Shown: piece after piece, positions 34,602 to 45,300 of the stretch
How the letters are laid out: each line of letters begins with the position of its first letter
How positions within the stretch are numbered: position 1 is the stretch's first letter
NCBI GenBank assembly: GCA_029851415.1
Contig: CM056742.1
Location: 85,550,748 to 85,614,747 of the forward strand
Source: Eretmocerus hayati
Taxonomy: Eukaryota > Arthropoda > Insecta > Hymenoptera > Aphelinidae
DNA length: 64,000 bases
Direction of reading: 5' to 3'
Translations under genes and position numbers: made by a program
Notes under the pieces: generated by a model
What the model saw: only the letters and a program-made list of their open reading frames with translations
The model's database searches: none
What the model was told of the DNA's origin: nothing

Positions 34602-34989
34602 ATGATCATTCACGTTCAGCGTAGGAAGAAAACGAAAGTTGGTCATAGTATATTGAACGGAATCATCGATCGACTCCCCATTGAACTTCATTTACCAGGC
34701 TATCAATGCTGCGGTCCTGGAACGAAATTAGCTAAGCGTTTGGCTCGAGGTGATCGAGGGATCGACAAATTGGATTCCGCGTGCAGAGAACACGATATTT
34801 TGTATTCGAAAAATCGAGAAGACCGTGAGGCCCGACATCGTGCGGATAAAATACTTCAGGAAAAAGGCTTGGGCAAGAGTTCTTGCTAAAGATTCTGGTA
34901 TTCGTGAAAAAGCAGCAGCTTGGGCTGTGACTAATGCCATGAAGCTGAAAACGAGGTTTGGGATGGGAATCAAGAAAATACGCTGCTAA
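34602..34989 (+). pseudogene. Minor capsid protein with phospholipase A2 domain, 5' part
   Basis: The start of a capsid protein carrying a parvovirus-type PLA2 domain, thought to breach membranes during entry. The calcium loop YQCCGPGT (~34700) and catalytic SACREHDILYS (~34780), with the His-Asp pair, are present. A frameshift in the A-run at about 34857-34865 moves reading to the frame with AWARVLAKDSG...NAMKLKTRFGMGIKKIRC, which stops at 34987-34989. After that lie 3.3 kb of tandem repeats; the continuation resumes at about 38262, where KIRC is found again. The gene is therefore split by an insertion. No signal peptide; basic N-terminus RRKKTK. Confidence 0.88.
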
Positions 34990-35021
34990 ATGAGATTAGC
35001 AGAATGCTTTCTCTTAGCGAA

Positions 35022-38000
35022 ATAGTTTGAGAGGTTCACTGAAACTAATGAGAAATTTGCAGAACTGATCAAATTCCAAAATGATGATTGGGATTCCTAC
35101 AAAATAATTATATTTTTTAATCTAATTTAATTGCATTTCATATCACACTCACAATCCAATGATTGGATATAACCAATCGATGTAGAATGAGGGAAAAGTA
35201 TCTCTCTAGTCCATTAAAAGGTGTATAGATTAGTTGTAGAGGGAGATGTGAGGATAAAATGAATTTTAGCTGCAATTTTCTTCTAATATTTTGGGTTATT
35301 ATTACGAGATTCACTTTTAGGGGAATGAACTGGGGTTTTTCATGGAAGATATTTAGTTTGGTTGAGGGAAAATTTTGATATAGTTGGTGAAAAGATCATA
35401 AAAATGGAGTTTTTCGAAAAAAATTTGGATTTTTCGGGAATAAATTGGATTTTGAATGTATTTAGAAGGATTTTGAGGAATTTGGTATCAACTAATCGAT
35501 TTAGAACGATGAAGAAGTATAAACTTAGTTGAGTAAAATTTGTATATATTAGTTTAGGGGGTGGGTAATAGCGGAAAATGAATTTTAGATGCGATTTCCT
35601 TCTAATATTTTGAGTTATTATAAAGAGATTGCCTTTTAGGGGAATTCAAATGACCTAAACTAGGGTTTTCCATGGAATATATGTAGTATGGTTGAGGGAA
35701 AATTTTAATATAGTTAGTGTAAGGATTATAAAAATGGAGTATTTTGAAAAAATTTGGATTATTCGGGAATAAATCGGATTTTGAATGTATTAAAACGGAT
35801 TTTGAGAAAATTCGGTATCAACCAATCGATTTAGAACGATGAAAAAGTATCAACTTAGTTGAGTAAAATTTGAATAAAGTAGTTTAGAGGAGAGATATGA
35901 GGAAAGTATGAATATTGAAAAAAATATTTTTGTATATTTTGAGTTATTTTTGTGAGGAAAGTGGTTATCGGGATTTGGGCTACCTAAAGTGAGGTTTTTT
36001 TAGCAAAACGTGTAATTTGGTTAAAACAAAATTTCGATAGAATAGGTCTAAACATGCTCAAATTGCTGTTTTTGTTGGAAATTTTGGTTTTTTTATAAAA
36101 ATTTATGTTGATGGAGTTTGAATGGAATTTCGGTATTAACCAAAAGATAGATTGAGCCAAAAAAATCATAGCCTAGGTAATCAAAATTGAGGTAAGGTAA
36201 AGTTAGAAAGAAATATTTTAGTATGAAAGTAAACAATTTCAGCGATTTTACCTCAAAAAACGTTTAAATAAAATTCGATTTGGAGAGGAGACCAGGCAAG
36301 TCACTGGTCTCATCTTTGAGACATTCTCTACAACTTGTAGAAAAGCAAAAATCGATAGAGTGGAGTGTAGAAGAGAAAGCGTGGCGCAAAAAACAACACA
36401 TACACACACACACAGACAAAGGGCCGGAGAGATGAGTCACTGGGGGGTTTTTGAGGATTATAAGGGGAAAAGTGTTACTTACAATTGTTAGATTTTGGCG
36501 AGAGGAATAAGATGGTTAAAGCACTTTTTTGATAAGATGAATTATGTTGAAGAAAATATTGGGTTGAATGGGAGTATTTTGAAAAAATTTGGATTTTTCG
36601 GGAATAAATGGGATTTTGAATGTATTAAAACGGATTTTGAGAAAATTCGGTATCAACCAATCGATTTAGAACGATGAAAAAGTATCAACTTAGTTGAGTA
36701 AAATTTGAATAAAGTAGTTCAGAGGAGAGATATGAGGAAAGTATTAATATTGAAAAAAATATTTTTGTATATTTTGAGTTATTTTTTTGAGGAAAGTAGT
36801 TATCGGGATTTGGGCTACCTAAAGTGAGGTTTTTTTAGCAAAACGTGTAATTTGGTTAAAACAAAATTTCGATAGAATAGGTCTAAACATGCTCAAATTG
36901 CTGTTTTTGTTGGAAATTTTGGTTTTTTTATAAAAATTTATGTTGATGGAGTTTGAATGGAATTTCGGTATTAACCAAAAGATAGATTGAGCCAAAAAAA
37001 TCATAGCCTAGGTAATCAAAATTGAGGTAAGGTAAAGTTAGAAAGAAATATTTTAGTATGAAAGTAAACAATTTCAGCGATTTTACCTCAAAAAACGTTT
37101 AAATAAAATTCGATTTGGAGAGGAGACCAGGCAAATCACTGGTCTCATCTTTGAGACATTCTCTACAACTTGTAGAAAAGCAAAAATCGATAGAGTGGAG
37201 TGTAGAAGAGAAAGCGTGGCGCAAAAAACAACACATACACACACACACAGACAAAGGGCCGGAGAGATGAGTCACTGGGGGGTTTTTGAGGATTATAAGG
37301 GGAAAAGTGTTACTTACAATTGTTAGATTTTGGCGAGAGGAATAAGATGGTTAAAGCACTTTTTTGATAAGATGAATTATGTTGAAGAAAATATTGGGTT
37401 GAATGGGAGTATTTTGAAAAAATTTGGATTTTTCGGGAATAAATGGGATTTTGAATGTATTAAAACGGATTTTGAGAAAATTCGGTATCAACCAATCGAT
37501 TTAGAACGATGAAAAAGTATCAACTTAGTTGAGTAAAATTTGAATAAAGTAGTTCAGAGGAGAGATATGAGGAAAGTATGAATATTGAAAAAAATATTTT
37601 TGTATATTTTGAGTTATTTTTTTGAGGAAAATAGTTATGGGGATTTGGGCTACCTGAAGTGAGGTTTTTTTAGCAAAACGAGTAATTTGGTTAAAACAGA
37701 ATTTCGATAGAATAGGTCTAAACATGCTCAAATTGCCGTTTTTGTTGGAAATTTTGGTTTTCTTATAAAAATTCACGTTGATGGAGTTTGAATGGAATTT
37801 CGGTATTAACCAAAAGATAGATTGAGCCAAAAAAAGCGTAGTCTAGGTAATCAAAATTGGGGTAAGGTAAACTTAGAAAGAGATATTTTAGTATGAAAGT
37901 ACACAATTTCAGCGATTTTGCCTAAAAAATCGTTTAAATTAAATTCGATTTGGAGAGGAGACCAGGCAAATCACTGGTCTCATCTCTGAGACATTCTCTA

Positions 38001-38260
38001 CAACTTGTAGAAAAGCAAAAATCGGTAGAGTGGAGTGTAGAAGAGAAAGCGTGGCGCAAAAAAAACAACACACATACACACACACACAGACACAGACAAA
38101 GGGCCGGAGAGATGAGTCACTGGGGGGGTTTTTGAGGATTCTAAGGGAAAAAGTGTTACTTACAATCGTTAGATTTTGGCGAGAGGAATAAGATGGTTAA
38201 AGCACTTTTTTGATAAGATGGATTATGTTGAATAAAATATTGGGTTGAATGGAAAAATTG
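35022..38260. repeat. 835-bp tandem repeat array inserted in the minor capsid gene
   Basis: GAAAAAGTATCAACTTAGTT occurs at about 35838, 36674 and 37509 (period 835), the third copy ending near 38250. Upstream (35150-35838) are two to three shorter, diverged units of 318-330 bp with the same CCAATCGATTTAGAACGATG motif. Units 1 and 2 are nearly identical. Each unit has a (CA)n tract followed by GGGCCGGAGAGATGAG. No transposase or reliable TIR seen. The flanks share an imperfect ~45-bp direct repeat (34969-35015 and 38261-38305). Confidence 0.9.
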
Positions 38261-38261
38261 A

Positions 38262-39150
38262 TCAAAAATTCGCTGTGTCGAAAACAAAGCTTTCTCTTTA
38301 GAGAAAGCAAAAGTTAAGAAGAATAAGAAGGGAGCTGTAAAAAAGAAGAAGAGTGAGGGGGTCTCGACGCTAGCCAAGGTTGTCAAAGCTGCTAAATCAA
38401 CAATCCAGGATAAATCAGCTGCTGAAGCTATAAAGACAGCTCTGAGGAGAGCGCGAGCAGCTGTCAAAACGAGTGGAGGACGTAGCAGAGTCAAAATTCC
38501 TAGAATTCTACCAATTCCTAGGAAAACTGGAGGTTTCGTACCTTACCTAATTCCCCTCTTTTCCGGACTCAGCGCTACCGGAGCTTTAGCTGGGGGAGCT
38601 GTGGGAGTCGTGAAAGCAATCAATCAGGCAAAATCTGCACAACGTCAACTGGAGGAGGCTCATCGGCATAATAAGACTATGGAGGCAATCGCAATAGGCA
38701 AAGGCCTATATCTCAAACCTTACAAGACGGGGTTCGCACACTATCTCAAACCTTACGTGGGAAACGGGTTGAAAAAAAAAAAGTTCGAAGTAAATTTACC
38801 CAAAAGAGCATTATCCAACTTCGATATTCTCAAGTACGCTAAGGAATTGGGAATACCACATTTCCGTGGTGTTTTTATGCGCAATGAGTTACCGCCTAGA
38901 CCACACTATGAGGAAAGAATGATTATTAACCTCGATGACTCTGATAATCCTGGGACCCATTGGGTAGCCTTCAAGAAGAAAGGGGATGACGTTGTATACT
39001 TTGACAGTTATGGTGATCTCCAACCTCCGCTTGATTGTCATGTTATATCTTGGGGTTGACAAGGTCAAGTACAATACTAATAGATATCAGCGATTCAATA
39101 CTTATAATTGTGGTTACTTGTGCTTGAATTTCTTATGTGATGAGTTGTAA
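38262..39150 (+). pseudogene. Minor capsid 3' part fused to adenain-like cysteine protease, one frameshift
   Basis: From KIRC at 38268 the frame is open to 39059. First a Lys-rich tail (VKKNKKG), then a basic/hydrophobic segment IPRILPIPRKTGGF...LIPLFSGLSATGALAGGAAG-like region (here GGAVGVV), typical of the small basic or membrane-active core proteins, then GKGLYLKPY repeats. Without a stop it passes into the C48-type protease that matures capsid proteins: LPKRALSNFDILKYAKEL, IPHFRGVFMR, His in GTHWVAF (38958), Asp in YFDSYGD, and Cys in NCGYLC (39109). A frameshift near 39040-39058 separates the Asp and Cys parts; the true frame ends at 39148-39150. All three catalytic residues survive. Whether capsid and protease are one polyprotein in the active element is inferred from the absence of a stop. 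Confidence 0.85.
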
Positions 39151-39155
39151 TAGGC

Positions 39156-39190
39156 TATATAATGAGCAGTCATCTTAGGATTCCCTCATT
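39156..39190 (+). promoter_or_regulatory. TATA box and TCATT initiator for the penton-like gene
   Basis: TATATAA at 39156-39162 and TCATT at 39186-39190, start A at 39188, 32 bp apart and 18 bases before the ATG at 39206. It begins six bases after the protease stop. Confidence 0.7.
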
Positions 39191-39205
39191 CTGTTCCAAA
39201 CTGTC

Positions 39206-39907
39206 ATGGACACCACAACTTTACTTTTTTCAGGAACATCTTCCATACTTCAAGTAATATATGATCCTATAATCGAGTTGAAGCCAAATACCCCATACGT
39301 CTGCGCCTTGGCTGACTTTCTGTCTTATTCCTTCCCTAACATTGATGAAAGTAATAACAAGCTATACGTTGCTGATAAAGAGATTGTCATACCAACTGGT
39401 AGCTACGAGATTTCTGATATTGAAAAATACTTGATTGACGAACTGCTGAAACATAAAATAACGTTTAGATTGTAGCCTAATAATAATACGCTCTGCAGCG
39501 TCATCAGATGCAGCGCTGAAATTGATTTCACAAGGAAAGACTCGATTGGTTCATTACTTGGTTTCTCGCCTCAAATTCTCAAGGCTAACACATGGTATAC
39601 TTCTGATACGCCTGTGAAGATTCTGAAAACTAATGCGCTGAGAATTGAGTGTAATATTATTACTGGTGTTTACATAAACAATCGGAGAGCCCATACGCTT
39701 CATAATTTTTTCCCAACCGTAGGTCCAGGTCATAAGATTAATGAAGTCCCCTCACAGCGAATCTATCATTCAGTTGCTGTGAGAGACGAGGTGAAATACA
39801 TTCAGCTCAAAATAGTAGATCAAGACGATAACTTGGTTGACTTCCGAGGTGAACCAATCACAATCAGAATCCACCTCTGCTCCAACGAATTCCGCAATGG
39901 GAATTAA
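39206..39907 (+). pseudogene. Penton-like minor capsid protein, one in-frame stop
   Basis: The single-jelly-roll vertex protein of Polinton capsids. The frame begins MDTTTLLFSG, with conserved stretches FPNIDESNNKLYV, IPTGSYEISDIEKYL, GSLLGFSPQIL and VDQDDNLVDFRGEPITIR. One TAG at 39473-39475 interrupts an otherwise open 234-codon frame; no frameshift. The 3' end overlaps the next small ORF by 11 bases, and the MCP promoter starts just beyond. Confidence 0.85.
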
Positions 39908-40046
39908 TTATAATAATCAAGGCTATAAAGGCAATAGACCATGTCAGAACTCAGTCAGTCGTCATCGTGCTCCCAGAGTGCTAACACGTCATCGGATCGA
40001 ATTCCTCAAGAGTCTCGGGTTTCGAGTAAGTCCTGGTGGAGAATAA
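39897..40046 (+). CDS. Small conserved ORF between penton and MCP
   Basis: A 49-residue basic frame, MGINYNNQGYKGN then RHRAPRVLTRHRIEFLKSLGF, overlapping the penton end by 11 bases. The position between penton and major capsid genes and the RAPRVLT motif fit a small protein I associate with insect Polintons. The role is unknown; a capsid accessory is possible. It also contains the MCP promoter within its sequence. Confidence 0.55.
   Translation: MGINYNNQGYKGNRPCQNSVSRHRAPRVLTRHRIEFLKSLGFRVSPGGE
39924..39958 (+). promoter_or_regulatory. TATA box and double TCAGT initiator for the MCP gene
   Basis: TATAAAG at 39924-39930, then TCAGTCAGTC at 39951-39960, giving start A residues at 39953 or 39957 (29 or 33 bp). 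It is embedded in the small upstream ORF; the MCP ATG is at 40077. Confidence 0.7.
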
Positions 40047-40076
40047 CATTCAATCTATTTTGCTGTTCTAAAAAAG

Positions 40077-41320
40077 ATGGGAGACGTTCTCAATATTCAA
40101 TCTTCCGTCGTCTTCGATGATGATATCTCGCACTATGAAGTGCATGCTCATCAGCCAATCACTGGACCACACTTTAACAATAATGATGAGATTCGTATAT
40201 CCATCCAACATCAGGATCTATGCGTCCTTCCATCCAAGAGTTCAATCCGCGTTTCTGGACGCTTGACTACCGATGATAATGCTCCTACGCAACATACTAA
40301 GTTTGTTAATAATGGAGTTGCCCATATGTTTGAAGAGGTTAGATTAGAAATCAATGGCATTGAGATAGATAAGTGCAAGAATGTAGGGATGACCTCTTTG
40401 ATGAAAGGTTGGGTTTCACTCACGCCAAAGGAAAATTTAGAAAATGCAGGGTGGACTGGTATTGATGAAACTGAGAGTATTTCGACAATAATGGCAATTT
40501 TGATGTTCTCATTCCTCTCAAATCGATATTAGGTTTTGCCGAAGACTATAGGAAAGTTATCATCAACACCAAACATGAGTTGATACTTCGTCGGGCTCAC
40601 ACTGATGATAATGCAATCAATTCAACAATTTACCATACTGGGACACCCCCAGTTGGGAACTGGGAGAAATGGAAGATTAATTTGACTCGACTTGAATGGC
40701 ACATGCCTCATGTGACTCCATCCAATGAGTATAAAATTAGACTCCTAAATCAGCTGCAGGAAGGTAAATCCATTACAATGCCTTTCCGCTCATGGGAACT
40801 TTTCGAATACCCTTCACTCCCACGAACCTCGAACCAAGTTTGGACGGTCAAAACATCTAATCAGTTAGAAGAACCACGTTTTGTTATTCTAGGGTTTCAG
40901 ACTGCTCGTAAAGGTGTCAAAAACAAGGATGCGAGTCAGTTTGATCACTGCAATTTCAAAAATATCAAACTTTTCCTCAACTCCCAGTATTATCCCTACG
41001 GAAACCTCAACTTAGACATAGGCTCAAACCAGTAGGCTCCACTATACGATGTGTATCAAAATTTCCAGAACGTATATTACGACAAATATGATGATTATGA
41101 GCCATTGTTGAGTAGGAGAGAGTTCATAGAAAAAATGCCACTAATTGTCATAGATTGCTCGAAACAGAACGAGTCTTTGAAGAATGCTCCAGTAGATGTG
41201 AGATTGGAATTCGAAGCAAAGGATAACTTCCCCGAAAATACGACAGCATATTGCTTAATTATACATGATCGAATTGTGGAATATAACCCCATGAGTGGGG
41301 ATGTCCGCAGAGTCGTGTAG
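40077..41320 (+). pseudogene. Major capsid protein (double jelly roll), frameshift and stop
   Basis: Forms the icosahedral shell. N-terminus MGDVLNIQSSVVFDDDISHYEVHAHQ (start shown in part), then SIRVSGRLTT and VAHMFEEVRLEINGIEID. A one-base frameshift lies at about 40465-40484; the second frame carries ILGFAEDYRKV, RLEWHMPHVTPSNEYK, PRFVILGFQTARKG and SQYYPYGNLNL. A TAG at 41033-41035 then interrupts; the same frame continues with LYDVYQNFQ, PLIVIDCSKQNESLK and HDRIVEYNPMSGDVR to 41320. Length about 413 residues, as expected for Polinton MCPs. Confidence 0.92.
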
Positions 41321-41352
41321 AGGCTCCATTCGCCTGTACAGTTAACTCCGCA

Positions 41353-41385
41353 TATAAACGATAGTTGGATCAGTTAGATCTCATT
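41353..41385 (+). promoter_or_regulatory. TATA box and initiator for accessory paralog B
   Basis: TATAAAC at 41353-41359 and TCATT at 41381-41385, start A at 41383 (30 bp), 13 bases before the ATG at 41396. A TCAGT at 41370-41374 is too close to the TATA box to be the main start. Confidence 0.65.
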
Positions 41386-41395
41386 TGCGCTCAAC

Positions 41396-41908
41396 ATGGC
41401 CTATGTCGTGGACCTGCTAGGTTTTAAACAGCCTGTCAACGACTACCTGTTGAAAGAGTTGGCCATATCTGCTCTTAGTGACAATTCAAAACCATTAGTC
41501 TTTCTTTTCAAGGAACCTTTTCCACTAAAAAGACTATCTCAGAAATATGTCCAACAAAATCTATGGCTCGAACATCAGCATCATGGGATCCCATGGTATT
41601 CAGGTGATATTCCTTTCACTCAGATTGGTAGCATCCTTCGAGAAGCTCTGCAGGACGCTAAAGAAATGATTGTCAAAGGATCAATCAATCAACAGTGGTT
41701 GAGGCGTTTTGGGTTCAATGTTAGAGATACGACAGAATCTGGCTACCTTGGTTTGGATGCGCTATACAATCAAAAACATGTGACAGTATGTCCACATCAC
41801 ACCAAGTCTCGCAGGCCAGTTTGCGCAGCTCACAATGTTGAGCTCATGAAGAAACTCCTGAAGAAACATATGGTCACGTCATACGAAGCTATGGAGTTGG
41901 AAACTTGA
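41396..41908 (+). CDS. Polinton accessory protein, paralog B (intact, intronless)
   Basis: A 170-residue intact frame with its own promoter. It is the same family as the spliced gene at 25323-25993: VDLLGFKQP, LLKELAI, VFLFKEPFPLKRL, HGIPWYSGDIPF, MIVKGSINQQWLRRF, then the Cys/His cluster CPHHTKSRRPVCAAHNVELM, a probable zinc-binding C-terminus. Unlike paralog A it has no intron, so the pair differ in structure as well as position; they sit near opposite ends of the element on opposite strands. Function unknown. Confidence 0.75.
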   Translation: MAYVVDLLGFKQPVNDYLLKELAISALSDNSKPLVFLFKEPFPLKRLSQKYVQQNLWLEHQHHGIPWYSGDIPFTQIGSILREALQDAKEMIVKGSINQQWLRRFGFNVRDTTESGYLGLDALYNQKHVTVCPHHTKSRRPVCAAHNVELMKKLLKKHMVTSYEAMELET

Positions 41909-41916
41909 AAATCTAT

Positions 41917-42050
41917 ATATATCATAAGTATATTATGACATATATAGTATATATAAATATAATAGTCTAAATCAGATACTATATATAATATATTATCATA
42001 CACACACACACACACATATATATAATATATTAACATACATATATATTCAG

Positions 42051-42103
<53 letters not shown>

Positions 42104-42160
42104 CAAGTATTCATATGTGTATATTCATATATATTATAAATGAAAATATATATTTTATAC
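41917..42160. repeat. AT-rich microsatellites, (TA)n and (CA)n
   Basis: Long (TA)n at about 42056-42101 and (CA)8 at about 42000-42015 in TATATA-rich DNA, between paralog B and the right TIR. The 94-codon minus-strand frame through it is an artefact. Confidence 0.9.
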
Positions 42161-42186
42161 CACAGACAGGATACTAAACGGGGGGC

Positions 42187-42372
42187 TCCAAGGAGGTGAA
42201 CTTGCTCCCCAACACGCGTAAGATACTATAAGGGAGCAAGCTTGCCTCCCAACACAGAGAAGATGGCTCTAGGGGAGCACGCTTGCTCCCTTATAGTATC
42301 TTCCCCGTGTTGGGGAGCGAGTTCGCCTCCCAATACGTAGAGGGTGGCTACAGGGGGGCACTCGTGCCTACT
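42187..42372 (-). repeat. Polinton right terminal inverted repeat
   Basis: Inverted partner of 15488-15653 over 42221-42372, ending CCTACT; the inner ~34 bases repeat the same hairpin motif (ACACGCGTAAGATACTATA at 42212). Followed by target duplication GACAGT at 42373-42378. Confidence 0.9.
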
Positions 42373-45300
42373 GACAGTGCATCGACTTGCCCGAATGGTT
42401 CGAAATAGTTTTTCTGGTCGAATATGGCGCAGAGAACAAGATGGAAGAGTTGAAGGGCGGGTTACCGTGAGCAATGGCTGTAGAGGACTCACGTTCCCCA
42501 ATGATACAGTACTCAGAGATATACTGTTAGATCCCTGAGATTCATGAGATCCTATCGATGGTTCCGAAATTCGGGTATCTCATCGGCTAGACCGGAATTC
42601 TGAATGATTCTTCGGGTCGAGATCGGTCGAAAAGCAAGATCGAACAGTAAGAGAGCAAATTCCAGTACAACCTTGCATCCCGTGGGTCGATCATCTCTCA
42701 AACTTACAGTAGAAGAGAATTTGGTCGCAACCATGAGAACGACGGGATCTTCTCGATTGGTCCCGAAGAGGAGATATACTTCGGCTCTTTCGAAGGATCC
42801 GGAATGATTCTCTGAATCAAATATGTCCCGGAGAGTAAGATGGAATAGTGAAAGGATGAATTACCGTACAGGATCGGCTCCCGTGGATAGTGCGTCTCTG
42901 GCCCATGCGTACAAGGATTGTTGATCGCAACGATTCGAATTACAGGCCAACTTTGATCGTCCTTGGCGTGGACCAGTGCAATGGATTACCCGAATGGTTC
43001 GGAATGGTTCTTCTGGTCAATTATATCCCAGAGAGCAAGATGGAACAGTAGGAGGGCGGGTTGCCATGAGTCATGGCTGTAGAGGACTCACGTCTCCCAA
43101 TGATACAGTATTCAGAGGTATACTGTTACATCACTGAGATTTATGAGATTTCATCGACGGTTTCGGGAATCGGGTATCTCATCGTCAAGACCTGGATTTT
43201 GAATGATACACTAGATCGGGATCGTTCCAAGAGCAGAATCGAACAGTAAGATGGCGAATCGAGGTACAACCTTGCATCTCATAGATCGGTCGCCTCTCCT
43301 ACTTGCATTAGAAGAGAACTTGGACGCAACCACGATGACGACGGACTCGTCTCGATAGCTCCCGAAGTAGAGATGTGCTTCGGCTCTTCTGAATGAATCG
43401 GAATGATCTTCTGAATCAAATATGGCCCAGAGAGCAAGATGGGACAGTGAGAGGGCAAATTACCGTACAAAATCGGGTCCCGTGGAGAATGGTTCTCTGG
43501 CTCAAGCAGTACCGAAATTGTTGATGGCAACGAATCGAACTACAGGCAAGTTTTGATTGTTCTTGAAGTGGACATGTGCAACGGCTCACTTGAATGGTTC
43601 GAAATGGTTTTTTTGGGTCGGATATGGCCCAAAGGTCAGGATGGGATAGTGAAAGGGCGGGTTGCCGTGAGCGATGACTGTAGAGGACTCATACTTCCTT
43701 ATGATCAGAAATCCTTATGATACTTATGATAGATCCTTATGATTCAGAGATATACCGTTGCATCACTGAGATTCATGAGATTGTATCGATGGTTTCGGAT
43801 TCGAGGTATCTCATGAGCCAGACCGGGATTTTGGATGATCCTACGTGTCGAGATCGATCGAAGAGCAGAATCGAACAGTAAGAGGGTGAATCGCAGTACT
43901 ACCTTTCATCTCGTGGCTCGGTCATCTCTCAATCTTACGGTGGAGGAGAATTTGGTCGCTACCATGAGAATGACTGGAGCGTCTCCATTGGTCACGAAGT
44001 GATGATATGCATCGGCCCTCCCGAAATACAAGGAAGGATTCTCTGACTCAGATATGGCCCGGAGAGCAAGATAGAACAGTAGAAGGGTGAATCACCGTAC
44101 AGGATCGGGTCCCGTGGATAGTGTCACTCTGGCCCATGCGTACTGCTACACTGTACTAGTGATTGTTGATCGCATCGGATCAAATTACAGGCAAGATCCG
44201 ATTGTTCTTGAAGTGGACATGTGCAACGGCCGACCCGAATCGTTCGGAATGGTTTTCCAGGTCGGATATGTCTCAAAGATCAGGATGGGATAGTTCAAGA
44301 GCGGGTTGCCGTGAGCAATCGTCGTAGAGGGCTCACGTCCCGTGATGATGCAGTATTGAGAGATAAACCGTTGCATCACTGAGATTTATGGGATTTTGTC
44401 GATGGTTTCGGAAATGAGGTATCTCATAGGCTAGACCGGGATTTTGAATGATTTTCCGTGTCGATATCGGTGGAGGAATAGGATCGAACACTAAGAGGGC
44501 GTATCGTAGTACTACCTTGGATCTCGTGGAACGGTCATCTCTCAAACTCACGGTAGGGGAGCATTTGGTCGTAACCATGAGAACGACGGGATCGTCTCAA
44601 ATGGTCCCGGAGTGGGCATGGGCATCGGCCCTTTCGGAAGACTCTGATTGATTCCCTGACTCGAATATGACCCGGAGAGCAATATGAAACAGTGAGAGGA
44701 CGGATCACCTCGAGGGGATGGGTCCCGTGGCTAGTATCTCTCTGCCCGATTTTGTACAGGAATCGGCGACCGCATCGAATCGAATTAAAGTGTAGTTTTA
44801 ATTGTTCTCGGAGTGAACATGTGCAACTCGTCACACAAATGGTTCGGAATGGTTTTTCTGGTCGAATATGGCCCAGAGAACAAGATGGAACAGTAAAAGG
44901 GCGGGTTGCCGTTAGCAATGGCTGTAAAGGACTCACGTCTCTCAATGATACGGTATTCGGAGGTATACTGTTACATCACTGACATTTATGAGATTCTATC
45001 GACGGTTCCGAAATTCGGGTATCACATCGGCAATACCGCGATCTTGAATGATTCATCAGGTCGAGATTGTTCCAGGGGCAAAATCGGAAAGTAAGATGGC
45101 AAATCGAAGTACAACCTTGCATCTCGTAGATCGGTCATCTCTCCTACTTGCAGTAGGAGAGAATTTGGACGCAACCACGAGGACGACGGACTCATCTCGA
45201 TCGGTCCCGAGTAAAGATGTGCTTCGGACCTCCTGAATGACTCGGAATGGTTCTCTGAATCAAATATGGCCCAGAGAGCAGGATGGAACAGTAAAAGGGC

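Larger units (their letters stand above)
15488..42372. mobile_element. Polinton/Maverick element, near-complete, 26.9 kb
   Basis: Termini start with AG (AGTAGG at both ends), terminal inverted repeats of about 150-165 bp, and a 6-bp target duplication GACAGT (15482-15487 and 42373-42378): the defining Polinton signature. Inside are the diagnostic genes: protein-primed family B polymerase, retroviral-type integrase, A32-like packaging ATPase, adenain-like protease, penton-like and double-jelly-roll capsid proteins, and a PLA2 minor capsid protein. Gene order has polymerase left, a minus-strand integrase-to-ATPase block in the middle, and plus-strand morphogenesis genes on the right. A 5.2-kb TIR element and a 3.3-kb tandem array inflate it. 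Stops and frameshifts in most core genes mean the copy is inactive; intact integrase means some activity in trans cannot be excluded. Confidence 0.95.

Noticed and set aside
34989..38262. The 3.3-kb array as an intron of the minor capsid gene
   Set aside because: No GT at the left edge or AG at the right edge joins the frame, and the edges are direct repeats, which fits insertion better.
41830..42114. 94-codon Tyr/Ile-rich frame
   Set aside because: Translation of a (TA)n/(CA)n microsatellite.
15488..42372. Integrated polydnavirus or nudivirus segment
   Set aside because: Gene set, AG termini and 6-bp duplication are those of a Polinton; no circle-junction or per os infectivity genes were seen.
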